From positions 124,001 through 188,000 of the forward strand of contig CAWHEF010000001.1 in NCBI GenBank assembly GCA_963828385.1: DNA of 64,000 nucleotides, read 5' to 3'. The notes beneath the pieces are model-generated. The model made no database searches, had not been told where the DNA came from, and worked only from the letters and a program-made list of their open reading frames with translations. This DNA is from Bog-756 sp963828385 (GTDB lineage Bacteria; Actinomycetota; Acidimicrobiia; Acidimicrobiales; RAAP-2). Shown one piece after another: positions 8,663-17,339 of this stretch. Both the position numbers and the translations under genes were made by a program. The first letter of the stretch is position 1; each line of letters opens with the position of its first letter.

Positions 8663-10774
8663 GTGCGTGCCCGGCAACCCGATGCGGAAGGATATGTCGA
8701 ACGGGACGGCGTGAAGGTCGGGTACGAGGTGTTCGGAGACGGCAGCCCAACCCTGCTGCTCCTCCCGACCTGGACGATCGTCAACACCCGGTTCTGGAAG
8801 CTGCAAGTTCCATACCTCGCCGACCGTTACCGAGTCGTCGTGTTCGACCGGCCCGGCAACGGCAGATCTGATCGACCCACCCTCGACCCGGAGGCCTACA
8901 GCGTGGACGCTGTCGTCGACCACGCGTTGGCGGTGATGGCAGCCACAGGCACGGAACGGGCGATACTGCTCAGCCTCTCCCAAGGCTCGCAGGAGGCCCT
9001 GAAGCTGGCAGCTGATCACCCCGACCGCGTGATCGGCGCCGTCCACATCGCCCCGGCGCTGCCCATCGAGCCCGCGCATCCCGAACGAGCTGCCGCCACC
9101 GACCGCTTCTTCGAGCCCTACCCGGCCGTCCCCCACGGGTGGGAACGCCTGAACGCCTCCTACTGGCTCGACCACTACGAGGACTTCGTCGACTTCTTCT
9201 TCACCGAGAGCCTGCCCGAACCACATTCCACCAAGCAGCACGAAGACTGTCTCGGCTGGGCCGGCGAGACGACCCCCGAGGTCTTGCTGGCCGACGCCCA
9301 GTCGGTGCTCGACGCCGAGACCGTGCGGAGGTGGGCGGAGCGAGTGTCCTCGCCTACGCTCGTGATCCACGGCGACGACGACCGCATCAGCCCGCTGACC
9401 CGAGCGGAGACCCTGGCCAAGGCGACGGACGGCGAGCTGGTCGTGCTCGAAGGCGCGGGCCACCTGGCGCTCGCCCGCGATCCTGTCCAGGTCAACCTTC
9501 TGATCCGAGACTTCGTAGACCGTCTCGTCGACCGCCATCCTCGGAGGAAACGGTGGGCTCGGGGCCTCCACCGTACCCGGCGGGCCCTGTACGTCTCGTC
9601 ACCGATCGGGCTCGGCCATGCCAGGCGGGACCTTGCCATCGCCGCCGAGCTCCGCCGCCTCCATCCGGACCTCGAGATCGACTGGCTCGCGCAACACCCG
9701 GTGACCCGAATGCTCAACGACGCCGGGGAGCGGGTGCACCCAGCCAGCTTCCGGCTGGCAAGCGAGTCGGCCCACATCGAGTCCGAATGCGGCGAGCATC
9801 GTCTGCACTGCTTCCAGGCGTGGCGGCGTATGGATGAGATCCTGCTGGCCGACTTCATGGTTTTCAGCGACGTCGTCGAGGAACGGGACTACGACCTGGT
9901 CATCGGCGACGAAGCGTGGGAGGTCGACCACTTCCTCCACGAAAACCCGGAACTCAAGCGTTTCGCCTACTGCTGGCTCACCGACTTCGTCGGATGGCTG
10001 CCCATGCCCGACGGCGGCGACCGGGAAGCACACCTGACCGCCGACTACAACGCCGAGATGATCGAGCACATCGATCGATACCCGCGGGTGCGGGACCTGG
10101 CCTTGTTCGTCGGCAAGCCGAACGACATCGTCGCCGAACGTTTCGGCGCGGAACTACCCCCCATCCGAGAGTGGACCGAAGCCCACTACCAGTTCCCCGG
10201 GTACGTCACCGGCTTCGACCCAGACACCGTCGCCGATCGCGCCGCCCTGAGGGATGAGCTCGGGTACGCGCCCGACGAACGGGTCTGCGTCGTCACGGTC
10301 GGCGGCTCCGGCGTCGGCAGCCATCTCTTGCGGCGTCTGATCGACACCTACCCCCTTGCCGCGTCAGCCGTCCCGGGCCTGCGGATGCTCGTCGTTGCCG
10401 GACCCCGCATCGATCCGGCGTCGCTGCCCGCGGACGATGGGGTCGACATTCGCGCCTATCTCCCCGGCCTGCACCGCCATCTCGCCGCCAGCGACCTGGC
10501 GGTCGTCCAAGGCGGGCTCACCACCTGCATGGAACTCACCGCAACCAGTCGGCCATTCATCTACGTCCCGCTCCGCCAACACTTCGAGCAGCAGTTCCAC
10601 GTCCACCACCGCCTGCAGCAACACAGCGCCGGGCGGCGGATCGACTTCTCCGACGCCAACCCCGACACGCTCTCGGCCGCTATCGCCGCCGAGATGGCTC
10701 GTCCCATCGACTACCGCCGCGTCGAGCAGGACGGCGCCACCCGCGCCGCAGCGGAAATCGCCACCCTCCTCTGA
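8663..10774 (+). CDS. Alpha/beta hydrolase-glycosyltransferase fusion protein
   Basis: This 703-aa protein has two unrelated domains in one frame. Residues ~10-295 are an alpha/beta hydrolase with VVVFDRPGNGRSD, nucleophile elbow S-L-S106-Q-G, acid in IHGDDDRISP and a catalytic His in EGAGHLALARDP. Residues ~310-703 form a GT-B glycosyltransferase with LYVSSPIGLGHARRDLAIA, VTVGGSGVGSHLL and a donor-site region AASDLAVVQGGLTTCMELTA, resembling MurG/MGT-like enzymes. The elbow has Ser where Gly usually precedes (SxSxG). The start GTG 8663 has GGAAGG upstream. It follows the methyltransferase by 33 bp. A combined ester/lactone hydrolysis and glycosylation step on the same metabolite is an inference. 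Confidence 0.85.
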   Translation: MRARQPDAEGYVERDGVKVGYEVFGDGSPTLLLLPTWTIVNTRFWKLQVPYLADRYRVVVFDRPGNGRSDRPTLDPEAYSVDAVVDHALAVMAATGTERAILLSLSQGSQEALKLAADHPDRVIGAVHIAPALPIEPAHPERAAATDRFFEPYPAVPHGWERLNASYWLDHYEDFVDFFFTESLPEPHSTKQHEDCLGWAGETTPEVLLADAQSVLDAETVRRWAERVSSPTLVIHGDDDRISPLTRAETLAKATDGELVVLEGAGHLALARDPVQVNLLIRDFVDRLVDRHPRRKRWARGLHRTRRALYVSSPIGLGHARRDLAIAAELRRLHPDLEIDWLAQHPVTRMLNDAGERVHPASFRLASESAHIESECGEHRLHCFQAWRRMDEILLADFMVFSDVVEERDYDLVIGDEAWEVDHFLHENPELKRFAYCWLTDFVGWLPMPDGGDREAHLTADYNAEMIEHIDRYPRVRDLALFVGKPNDIVAERFGAELPPIREWTEAHYQFPGYVTGFDPDTVADRAALRDELGYAPDERVCVVTVGGSGVGSHLLRRLIDTYPLAASAVPGLRMLVVAGPRIDPASLPADDGVDIRAYLPGLHRHLAASDLAVVQGGLTTCMELTATSRPFIYVPLRQHFEQQFHVHHRLQQHSAGRRIDFSDANPDTLSAAIAAEMARPIDYRRVEQDGATRAAAEIATLL

Positions 10775-10914
10775 ACCGCCGCTTCGTGGCTTACGCCCGC
10801 CATGTCGTGACCCTCATGGGAGGCAGCGCGAGCATGGCGAGCCTCTCGATCCCCCCACCCCGTCCACCACGACGAACGCCACCCGCAACACCCGGTGAAG
10901 CGAGTCGAGTCGAG

Positions 10915-10998
<84 letters not shown>

Positions 10999-11243
10999 GA
11001 GCGACGCTGAGAGGCTATCTGATGCTCGCTTTGGCTCCTCCACGACCAACTCGTCCAAGACGCTGCCGACCCTGGCCGACGACGGCCCGCAAACTGCGCC
11101 GGTGACCGTTCCGATGCTCCCCGTCCGGCCCCTGCTCCGCCCCTGTTCACGCTCGGCTCCGGCAGCGTCCGAGAGACCCGGGCCGGCCGCACCCGGGCGA
11201 CTTGGGGAGACCACCCCACCCCCTTTTGGCGGGCTGGCGCCGG

Positions 11244-11249
11244 TAGGCT
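11244..11249 (+). promoter_or_regulatory. -10 element TAGGCT of fhaA, leaderless arrangement
   Basis: TAGGCT ends 9 nt before the fhaA ATG (11259), and no SD sequence is present. Transcription would begin about 3 nt before the ATG. The same TAGGCT-N9-ATG layout recurs at pknB. Confidence 0.6.
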
Positions 11250-11258
11250 GACGCCATC

Positions 11259-11915
11259 ATGGGACTCCAGAGGTTCGAAGGGCGCCTCGAGCGCATGGTG
11301 GACGGCACCCTGTCCAAGGCGTTCCGGAGCGAGCTCCATCCGGTGGAGATCGGTCGCCGGTTGACGCGCGAGATGGACCTCCAACGCCGCGTCGGCGTGC
11401 ATGGCCTCATCGCCCCGAACACGTTCACCATCCACCTGTCGACGGCCGATTTCGACCGCTTCGAGAGCTTCCTCGACGCCATGGTGCGGGAGCTCGAAGA
11501 GGCGGCCCGGGACCACGCCCGGACCGAACAGTACGGCTTCGTCGGGCCGGTCGTGGTGACGGTGATGGAGGACACCAGCCTCCGGCGGGGGAGGTTCGAC
11601 ATCGAATCGGAGGTCCACGAGGGCCCTGCCGGTCTCCCGACGGCCTCGATCGTGCTCCCCGAGGGCGAGCGGGTTGTCATCGGGCCCGATCCCCTCGACA
11701 TCGGCCGCCTCCCCGAGAGCGCCATCGTGGTGAACGACCCCAACGCCAGCCGCCGACACGCCGAGATCCGCCGGGTCGGGAACGATGTCGTGGTCAGCGA
11801 CCTGAATTCGACCAATGGCACCAGGGTGAACGGGGCTGCCATCCGTGAACGGAAGCTGGCCGATGGCGACCAGATCGCGATCGGAACGACCGTCCTCCGG
11901 TTCGAGAACTCGTGA
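11259..11915 (+). CDS. fhaA: FhaA-like protein: DUF3662 plus FHA domain
   Basis: This 218-aa protein opens with MGLQRFEGRLERMVDGTLSKAFRSELHPVEIGR, the DUF3662 domain of FhaA (about residues 1-120). It ends with an FHA phosphothreonine-binding domain containing IGRLPESAIVVNDPNASRRH and DLNSTNGTRVNG (about 140-216). In mycobacteria FhaA is a substrate and partner of PknB and takes part in cell-envelope regulation. The linker between domains is much shorter than in mycobacterial FhaA. It heads the fhaA-fhaB-pstP-pbpA-pknB cluster and appears to start from its own leaderless promoter. Confidence 0.93.
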   Translation: MGLQRFEGRLERMVDGTLSKAFRSELHPVEIGRRLTREMDLQRRVGVHGLIAPNTFTIHLSTADFDRFESFLDAMVRELEEAARDHARTEQYGFVGPVVVTVMEDTSLRRGRFDIESEVHEGPAGLPTASIVLPEGERVVIGPDPLDIGRLPESAIVVNDPNASRRHAEIRRVGNDVVVSDLNSTNGTRVNGAAIRERKLADGDQIAIGTTVLRFENS

Positions 11916-11935
11916 CGGTGGGCGCCTGAGCGCAG

Positions 11936-12433
11936 ATGCACTTGATGCTGATCTCCCTTCCGGGGCCGAACGACAACACACCCATCCTGCGCGTTCTCGA
12001 GTACGGGGTGATCATCCTCCTTTGGCTGTTCTTCATGTGGGTCGTCCGAGCGGTATGGGTCGAGGTCAGACCGCTCAAAAGGCGACGGCGGAGACGAGAG
12101 GCAGCCGGCCCCGAGATGAACGGCAAGGGCCGTCGACAGAAAGTCTTGCGACTTCATGTCATCCGGCCCGTGGAGCAGGCGGGGCGCGTGTACGACATCG
12201 GCGACGAAGTGACGGTCGGTCGGGCACCGGGCTGCGGCGTCGCCATCGACTACGACACGTACTCCTCGAACCTCCACGCCCGGCTCTTCAGGCTCGACGG
12301 CCACCTCTGGATCGAAGACCTGCACTCGACGAACGGGACGTGGGTGAACACGGTTCGGATCGGGGATCGCACCCGTCTCCAGAAGGGCGACCTGCTCCAG
12401 GTCGGGGGAACGGTGTTCGAGGTGGGGAAGTGA
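11936..12433 (+). CDS. fhaB: FhaB/FipA-like membrane-anchored FHA protein
   Basis: This 165-aa protein has one N-terminal transmembrane helix (ILRVLEYGVIILLWLFFMWVV, about 17-38, written here with its flanks), a basic linker (PLKRRRRRREAAG) and a C-terminal FHA domain with VGRAPGCGVAIDYDTYSSNLHAR and DLHSTNGTWVN. The family localises to the division site and is phosphorylated by PASTA kinases. It begins 20 bp after fhaA, and its stop almost abuts the pstP start, so it is part of the operon. Confidence 0.92.
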   Translation: MHLMLISLPGPNDNTPILRVLEYGVIILLWLFFMWVVRAVWVEVRPLKRRRRRREAAGPEMNGKGRRQKVLRLHVIRPVEQAGRVYDIGDEVTVGRAPGCGVAIDYDTYSSNLHARLFRLDGHLWIEDLHSTNGTWVNTVRIGDRTRLQKGDLLQVGGTVFEVGK

Positions 12434-12434
12434 C

Positions 12435-13808
12435 ATGACCCTCCTCCGGTCGGCCTCGTCGAGCGATGTCGGGTTGGTCCGCACCACCAACGAGGACCTG
12501 GCGGTGGAGTCGCCCAACCTGTTCGCCGTGGCCGACGGGATGGGTGGCCACGCCGGCGGCGAGGTGGCAGCCCGGCTTGCCGTCAATTGCCTCCGGGCGG
12601 CGTTCAGACGCCGGCCCACGGACGTCGGGCTCACCGAGGCCGTGGCCGAGGCCAACGACGCCGTCTTCCAGGAGAGCCTCGACAATCCCGAGCTCCGGGG
12701 CATGGGCACCACCCTCACCGCCCTCGCCGTGGTCGATGACGACCAATCAACATTGGCCCTGGTCAACGTGGGTGATTCGCGTGCCTACCGCTACCGTCAC
12801 GGCCAGCTCGAGCAGCTCACCGCCGACCACAGCCTGGCCGAGGAGATGGTGCGTACCGGCGAGCTGACCGCCTCGGAGGCAGCCGTCCATCCCCATCGCC
12901 ACATCCTGACCCGGGCGTTGGGCGTCACCGACGAGGTGGCGACGGACCTGTGGCGCATCCGGCCGGTCACCGGGGACCGCTACCTGTTGTGCAGCGACGG
13001 GCTGACCAACGAGATCGATGACCACCAGATCGCCGAGGTGCTCGACGCCGTCAGCGATCGACAGCGGGCGGCGGATCTTCTGGTGCAGGCGGCCCGCACC
13101 CACGGGGGCAGCGACAACATCACTGTGGTCGTCGTGGACGTCGAGGAGGGTGTCCCAGAGACCACCTCTGCCGCCGGAGATGGCGCTTCAACGGACGGCG
13201 CCGCTGCCCCTGCAGCATCGGACATGGCCGCCGACGGCGATCACCCTCCCGAGCCGGCCGGAACCGTCACCGAGCCGCCGGCCGAGACGAATGGAGAGCC
13301 TCCCACCGACACGGACACCGGGACCGATGAGCCGGCCGTGGAGAGCTCGCCCAGCCTGCGCCAACGCCGCCGCGACATGCTTCGCGAGCGACGGACGGCG
13401 AGCGGACGGCGCATCGTCACCGTGCGAACCCTGATCTTCGTGGCCCTCGTGGCCGCCGTACTCGTCGGAGCGTTCTTCGCCGTCCGCTGGTACAACTCGA
13501 ACTCGTACTTCGTCGGAGTCCATGACAACGAGCTGGTCATCTACCAGGGACGGATCGGAGGGTTCCTCTGGTTCCACCCCGAACAGGTGGAGCGGACCGG
13601 TGTGAAGACGGGTGAGGTCCCCGGGACCTACCTCGGTGCGCTCCATGCCGGCGTCGAGGAGACATCGGTGCGAAGTGCCCGCAACTATGTCTCGAACCTC
13701 GTGACAGTGAAGCGGGACCAGTCGGGCTCGGCCGGAACCACGACGACCACCTCGGCTCCGCCTCCGACGACCACGTCACCTCCGGCCACCGCCGCGGCGG
13801 GCATGTGA
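12435..13808 (+). CDS. pstP: PP2C-type Ser/Thr phosphatase PstP
   Basis: The N-terminal 240 residues form a PPM/PP2C metal-dependent phosphatase, with RTTNED, ADGMGGHAGGE (metal-binding D34), NVGDSRAYR, LLCSDGLTNEI and GGSDNITVVVVD. A Pro/Glu/Thr-rich cytoplasmic linker follows, then one transmembrane helix (VTVRTLIFVALVAAVLVGAF, about 326-346) and an extracellular part ending in a Thr/Pro-rich tail. PstP reverses phosphorylation by PknB. The gene has GGGGAAG ahead of ATG and overlaps the start of pbpA. Length (457 aa) is close to mycobacterial PstP. Confidence 0.95.
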   Translation: MTLLRSASSSDVGLVRTTNEDLAVESPNLFAVADGMGGHAGGEVAARLAVNCLRAAFRRRPTDVGLTEAVAEANDAVFQESLDNPELRGMGTTLTALAVVDDDQSTLALVNVGDSRAYRYRHGQLEQLTADHSLAEEMVRTGELTASEAAVHPHRHILTRALGVTDEVATDLWRIRPVTGDRYLLCSDGLTNEIDDHQIAEVLDAVSDRQRAADLLVQAARTHGGSDNITVVVVDVEEGVPETTSAAGDGASTDGAAAPAASDMAADGDHPPEPAGTVTEPPAETNGEPPTDTDTGTDEPAVESSPSLRQRRRDMLRERRTASGRRIVTVRTLIFVALVAAVLVGAFFAVRWYNSNSYFVGVHDNELVIYQGRIGGFLWFHPEQVERTGVKTGEVPGTYLGALHAGVEETSVRSARNYVSNLVTVKRDQSGSAGTTTTTSAPPPTTTSPPATAAAGM

Positions 13809-15337
13809 TGGACAAGCGCATCAAACGCCTTGGCATCTTCATGGTGCTCTGCTTCGTGGCCCTCTTCATCCAGCTGAACAACATCCAGATCTTCAAGGCG
13901 AGCTCGCTCGCCAACGCGCCCCAGAACCCCCATGTCGTCCAGGCGGCGCGCACGCAGCCCCGTGGCGACATCATCACCGCCGACGGGGTCACGCTCGCCA
14001 GCTCCGTACCGAACCCCGGCGGCTACTACCTCTACAAGCGGGTCTACAACCCCTATACGTCGACGTTGTTCGCCCAGATCGTCGGGTTCGATTCGCCCAA
14101 GTACGGCAACAACAGCGGTGTGGAGGCGGAGTACAACCAGTTCCTCGTGTCCCACACCCGACCGGTTCGCACCCTCCGCGACCTGCTCGTCAACCGGACC
14201 GGAACCGACAACGTCTCGTTGACGGTGAGCGCCAAGCTGCAGTCCCAGGTGGCAGCGGCCATCAACCAGAACGCGCCCGGTGAGATCGGGGCGGCGGCGG
14301 TCGTCCTCAATCCCGCCACCGGTGCCGTCGAGGCGATGTACTCCAACCCGACGTTCGACCCCAACCCCCTCGTGTCACCGGATTCGAAGACGGCCCAGGC
14401 GGCGTGGGCGGCCGTCAACGCCCAGACGGGGAGCCCGCTCATCAGCGGCTCGTACGGTCTCGTCTACCCGCCGGGATCGAGCTTCAAGGTGGTGACGACC
14501 TCGGCCGTGCTCCAGGGCCGCCCCGACCTGGCCTCCATGAACTACCCCTCGGTGGGCTCGATCCCCCTGCCCGACAGCGGCGGCCAGGTGCTCACCAACT
14601 ATCACGGAGGTGTCTGTCCGACAGGGCCCGGGACCCTGCAGAACCTCGTGATCCAGTCGTGCGACGCCGACTTCGCCTCCATCGGCCAGCAGCTCGGCGC
14701 CCAGGCCCTGGTCGACCAGGCCGAGCTCTACGGGTTCAACCAGAAGGTCCCCCTCGACGTTCCGGCGGACACCGTGGCCACCTCCAACTTTGGCACGGCG
14801 CAGTCCTTCGCCGAGAGCGGCCCGAACTCGGTAGGCATACCGGGCCTCATGAAGTCGGCGATCGGGCAGGAGAACGTGACCGCCACCGCTCTGCAGATGG
14901 CCATGGTGGCGGGCACGGTCGCCAACGGCGGAGTCGAGATGACCCCCCACGTGATGTCCCAGATCCGGGACTCGCAAGGCAACCTGGTCGAGTCCTACCA
15001 ACCCAAGGCGTGGCGCGTGCCGATCTCCCCCCAGTCCGCCTCCACCCTGACCACCTTCATGCAAGGGGTGGTGAGCGATCCGAACGGAACGGCCAACGGC
15101 GTCGGGTTCCCGGCCAACTGGAACGTGGCCGCCAAGACGGGGACGGCCCAGACCGGGTCGTTCGGACCCGACCCGCAGTTCACCGACGACTGGCTGATCG
15201 CCTTTGCTCCGGTGAGCACGGGCAAGGTGGCCATCGCCGTCGTGCTCCCGAAGCAGCCGGGGAGCGCCACCGGTGCCGCCTACTCCGGCCCCATCGTGAA
15301 GCAGATCCTGGGCGACGTCCTGGCGGACCAGTCGTGA
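13805..15337 (+). CDS. pbpA: Class B penicillin-binding protein PbpA
   Basis: This 510-aa peptidoglycan D,D-transpeptidase has an N-terminal signal anchor (LGIFMVLCFVALFIQLNNI). The periplasmic catalytic domain has SxxK at S225-K228 (GSSFKV) and KTG at 444-446 (AAKTGTAQ). At the second motif, where SxN is usual, it has S285-C-D287. Residues 160 onwards show the typical AAAVVLNPATGAVEAM strand. PbpA cross-links peptidoglycan at the septum or pole. GTG 13805 and ATG 13808 are both possible starts, overlapping the pstP stop. In most actinobacteria rodA lies just before pbpA; it is absent here. Confidence 0.94.
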   Translation: MMDKRIKRLGIFMVLCFVALFIQLNNIQIFKASSLANAPQNPHVVQAARTQPRGDIITADGVTLASSVPNPGGYYLYKRVYNPYTSTLFAQIVGFDSPKYGNNSGVEAEYNQFLVSHTRPVRTLRDLLVNRTGTDNVSLTVSAKLQSQVAAAINQNAPGEIGAAAVVLNPATGAVEAMYSNPTFDPNPLVSPDSKTAQAAWAAVNAQTGSPLISGSYGLVYPPGSSFKVVTTSAVLQGRPDLASMNYPSVGSIPLPDSGGQVLTNYHGGVCPTGPGTLQNLVIQSCDADFASIGQQLGAQALVDQAELYGFNQKVPLDVPADTVATSNFGTAQSFAESGPNSVGIPGLMKSAIGQENVTATALQMAMVAGTVANGGVEMTPHVMSQIRDSQGNLVESYQPKAWRVPISPQSASTLTTFMQGVVSDPNGTANGVGFPANWNVAAKTGTAQTGSFGPDPQFTDDWLIAFAPVSTGKVAIAVVLPKQPGSATGAAYSGPIVKQILGDVLADQS

Positions 15338-15480
15338 GCGGGCCACGGGTCCAGCAGCGCGACGGGAGTCGCGGCCGCCGCCGGCGGACCGGACGGCGGA
15401 CCGGGCGCGACGCGGAGATGCGACACCTGGAGAACGAGATGAGAACCCGAGCACGAAGCAAAGGCAGGCCTAGGCTTTGA
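15335..15480 (+). CDS. Candidate 48-aa Arg-rich small ORF between pbpA and pknB
   Basis: A GTG overlapping the pbpA stop (GTGA) opens a 48-codon frame ending at TGA 15478-15480, just before the pknB start. The peptide is strongly basic, with RGRRRRTGRRTGRDAEM near the middle. The tight coupling to pbpA is what supports it; there is no recognised family, and Arg-rich frames arise easily in such GC-rich DNA. It also contains the likely pknB -10 element. Confidence 0.3.
15471..15476 (+). promoter_or_regulatory. -10 element TAGGCT of pknB, leaderless arrangement
   Basis: TAGGCT lies 9 nt before ATG 15486, with no SD between, identical in layout to fhaA. It would give pknB a private promoter within the cluster. 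Confidence 0.55.
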
Positions 15481-15485
15481 CCCAC

Positions 15486-17300
15486 ATGGACCAGTCAGAG
15501 ACGCCGCGAGTCTTCTCGGAGCGGTACGAGCTCGACCACCTGATCGCCCGCGGCGGCATGGCCGAGGTCTACCGCGCCCGCGACCGCCTGCTCGACCGCC
15601 CCGTGGCGCTGAAAGTGCTGTTCCCCGAGCTATCGGTGGACCGATCGTTCGTCGAACGGTTCCGGCGGGAGGCGCAGGCTGCGGCCAATCTCTCGCATCC
15701 CAACATCGTCCCCGTGTTCGACTGGGGCGAGGACACCGGCACCTATTTCATCGTGATGGAGTTCATCGACGGGCGTCCGCTGTCCGCGATCTTGAAGTCG
15801 ACCGGTCCACTACCGACGGAGCGGGCGGCCGATGTCGGCGCTCACGTGGCCGCCGCCCTCGGGTACGCGCACCGCCACAACGTCATCCACCGCGACGTCA
15901 AGCCGGGCAACGTGCTCATCACCGACGAGGGTCAGGTCAAGGTGACCGACTTCGGCATCGCCCGTGCCGTCAACACCGAGGAGAGCCTGACCCAGACCGG
16001 CGCCGTCATGGGCACGGCGACCTACTTCTCACCCGAGCAGGCCGAGGGCCACGGGGTCGACGCCAGGAGCGACATCTACTCGCTCGGGGTCGTCCTCTTC
16101 GAGATGGCCACCGGCCGGCCCCCCTTCCTCGGCGACACGCCGGTGGCGGTGGCGTCCAAGCACGTCCGGGACATGCCACCCAACCCACGCGAGCTCAATC
16201 CGTCCATCCCGCCCACGTTCGAAGCCATCATCATGAAGTCGATGGCCAAGAGCCCGGCCAACCGGTACGCCACGGCCGAGGACCTCCGGGCCGACCTGAT
16301 CCGGTTCAGCGAGGGCCGGACGGTCCTGGCGTCGTCGACGGACACCACCGCCATGATGGGGGCTGCTGCCGGCACCACGGCGGCCATGGGCGCGGTGGCC
16401 GGTGCCGATGCCACCCGGGCGCTCCCGACCTCGGCAGCGCCGGCGGCCGAGGAAGAAGGCGACAAGGACGAGGGGAAGAACCGGACCCGGCGCTATGCCG
16501 TCATGCTGGCGATCCTCATCGTCCTGTTGCTGGTGGCGGGGTTCTTCCTCGGTCGAAGCCTCGGCTACTTCGGCGGCGGACCCACCTTCGCCCTGCGTGA
16601 CGTCGTCGGCCAGCAGGTCTTCCCGGCGACCGCCGCCTTGCGGTCCGACGGGCTGAAGGTGAACCAGCACAACGAGATCTCCCAGGACGCCCCCGGCATC
16701 GTGCTGGCCTCCGATCCCCGGCAAGGGTCTCTGGTCAAGAAGGGCGATACCGTCACCTTGGATGTGGCTGTGGCGCCGCCGCCGAAGAAGGTGTCGGTGC
16801 CGGCGGGCCTGGTCGGCAGCTCCCTCACCAGCGCCCAGGCGCTGCTGCAACAAGCCGGGCTCAATTCGAGCGTCAAGTACGTCGTGAACAACGCGGCCAA
16901 GGGCACCGTCCTCGGCGCCGCGCCGGGCGCCGGCACCACGGTGAACCAGGGCACGACGGTGGTCCTCACCGTCTCGTCGGGGCCGGCCAACGTCACGGTC
17001 CCCTCTGTCGCCGGCCAGACCCAGGCCGGGGCCGGGGCGACGCTCGGTAACGCCGGGCTCAACGTGGGCAATGTCAGTCAGCAGTTCTCGACGCAGTACG
17101 CGGCCGGTCTCGTCATCACCTCGAACCCGTCGGCCGGGACGTCCATCCCGCCGGGGAGCTCGGTCGACCTCGTGGTGTCCGAGGGACCGCCGGCACCCCC
17201 GACCACGCCCCCGACCACGACCACGACGCCATCGACGACGACCACGACCTCGACGACCGCTCCCGGTCCCGGTGGCCCCGCACCGGGAGGGGGCCACTGA
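15486..17300 (+). CDS. pknB: PASTA-domain Ser/Thr protein kinase PknB
   Basis: From ATG 15486 the protein has 604 aa. The kinase domain (about 12-270) has the glycine loop IARGGMAEVYRA, catalytic Lys43, HRDVKPGN with Asp137, DFG with Asp155 and an activation loop with several Thr. A juxtamembrane segment rich in Ala/Thr follows, then one transmembrane helix (about 338-356). Three extracellular PASTA repeats follow, which bind muropeptides or lipid II, and a Thr/Pro/Gly tail ends the protein. Mycobacterial PknB has four PASTA repeats and a PknA partner; here there are three, and no PknA is present. A TTG at 15477 would add three residues. Partners FhaA, FhaB, PstP and PbpA lie directly upstream. 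Confidence 0.95.
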   Translation: MDQSETPRVFSERYELDHLIARGGMAEVYRARDRLLDRPVALKVLFPELSVDRSFVERFRREAQAAANLSHPNIVPVFDWGEDTGTYFIVMEFIDGRPLSAILKSTGPLPTERAADVGAHVAAALGYAHRHNVIHRDVKPGNVLITDEGQVKVTDFGIARAVNTEESLTQTGAVMGTATYFSPEQAEGHGVDARSDIYSLGVVLFEMATGRPPFLGDTPVAVASKHVRDMPPNPRELNPSIPPTFEAIIMKSMAKSPANRYATAEDLRADLIRFSEGRTVLASSTDTTAMMGAAAGTTAAMGAVAGADATRALPTSAAPAAEEEGDKDEGKNRTRRYAVMLAILIVLLLVAGFFLGRSLGYFGGGPTFALRDVVGQQVFPATAALRSDGLKVNQHNEISQDAPGIVLASDPRQGSLVKKGDTVTLDVAVAPPPKKVSVPAGLVGSSLTSAQALLQQAGLNSSVKYVVNNAAKGTVLGAAPGAGTTVNQGTTVVLTVSSGPANVTVPSVAGQTQAGAGATLGNAGLNVGNVSQQFSTQYAAGLVITSNPSAGTSIPPGSSVDLVVSEGPPAPPTTPPTTTTTPSTTTTTSTTAPGPGGPAPGGGH

Positions 17301-17339
17301 GCCGACCGGCGGCCGGTGCGGGCGGCCATGCCCCACGTC

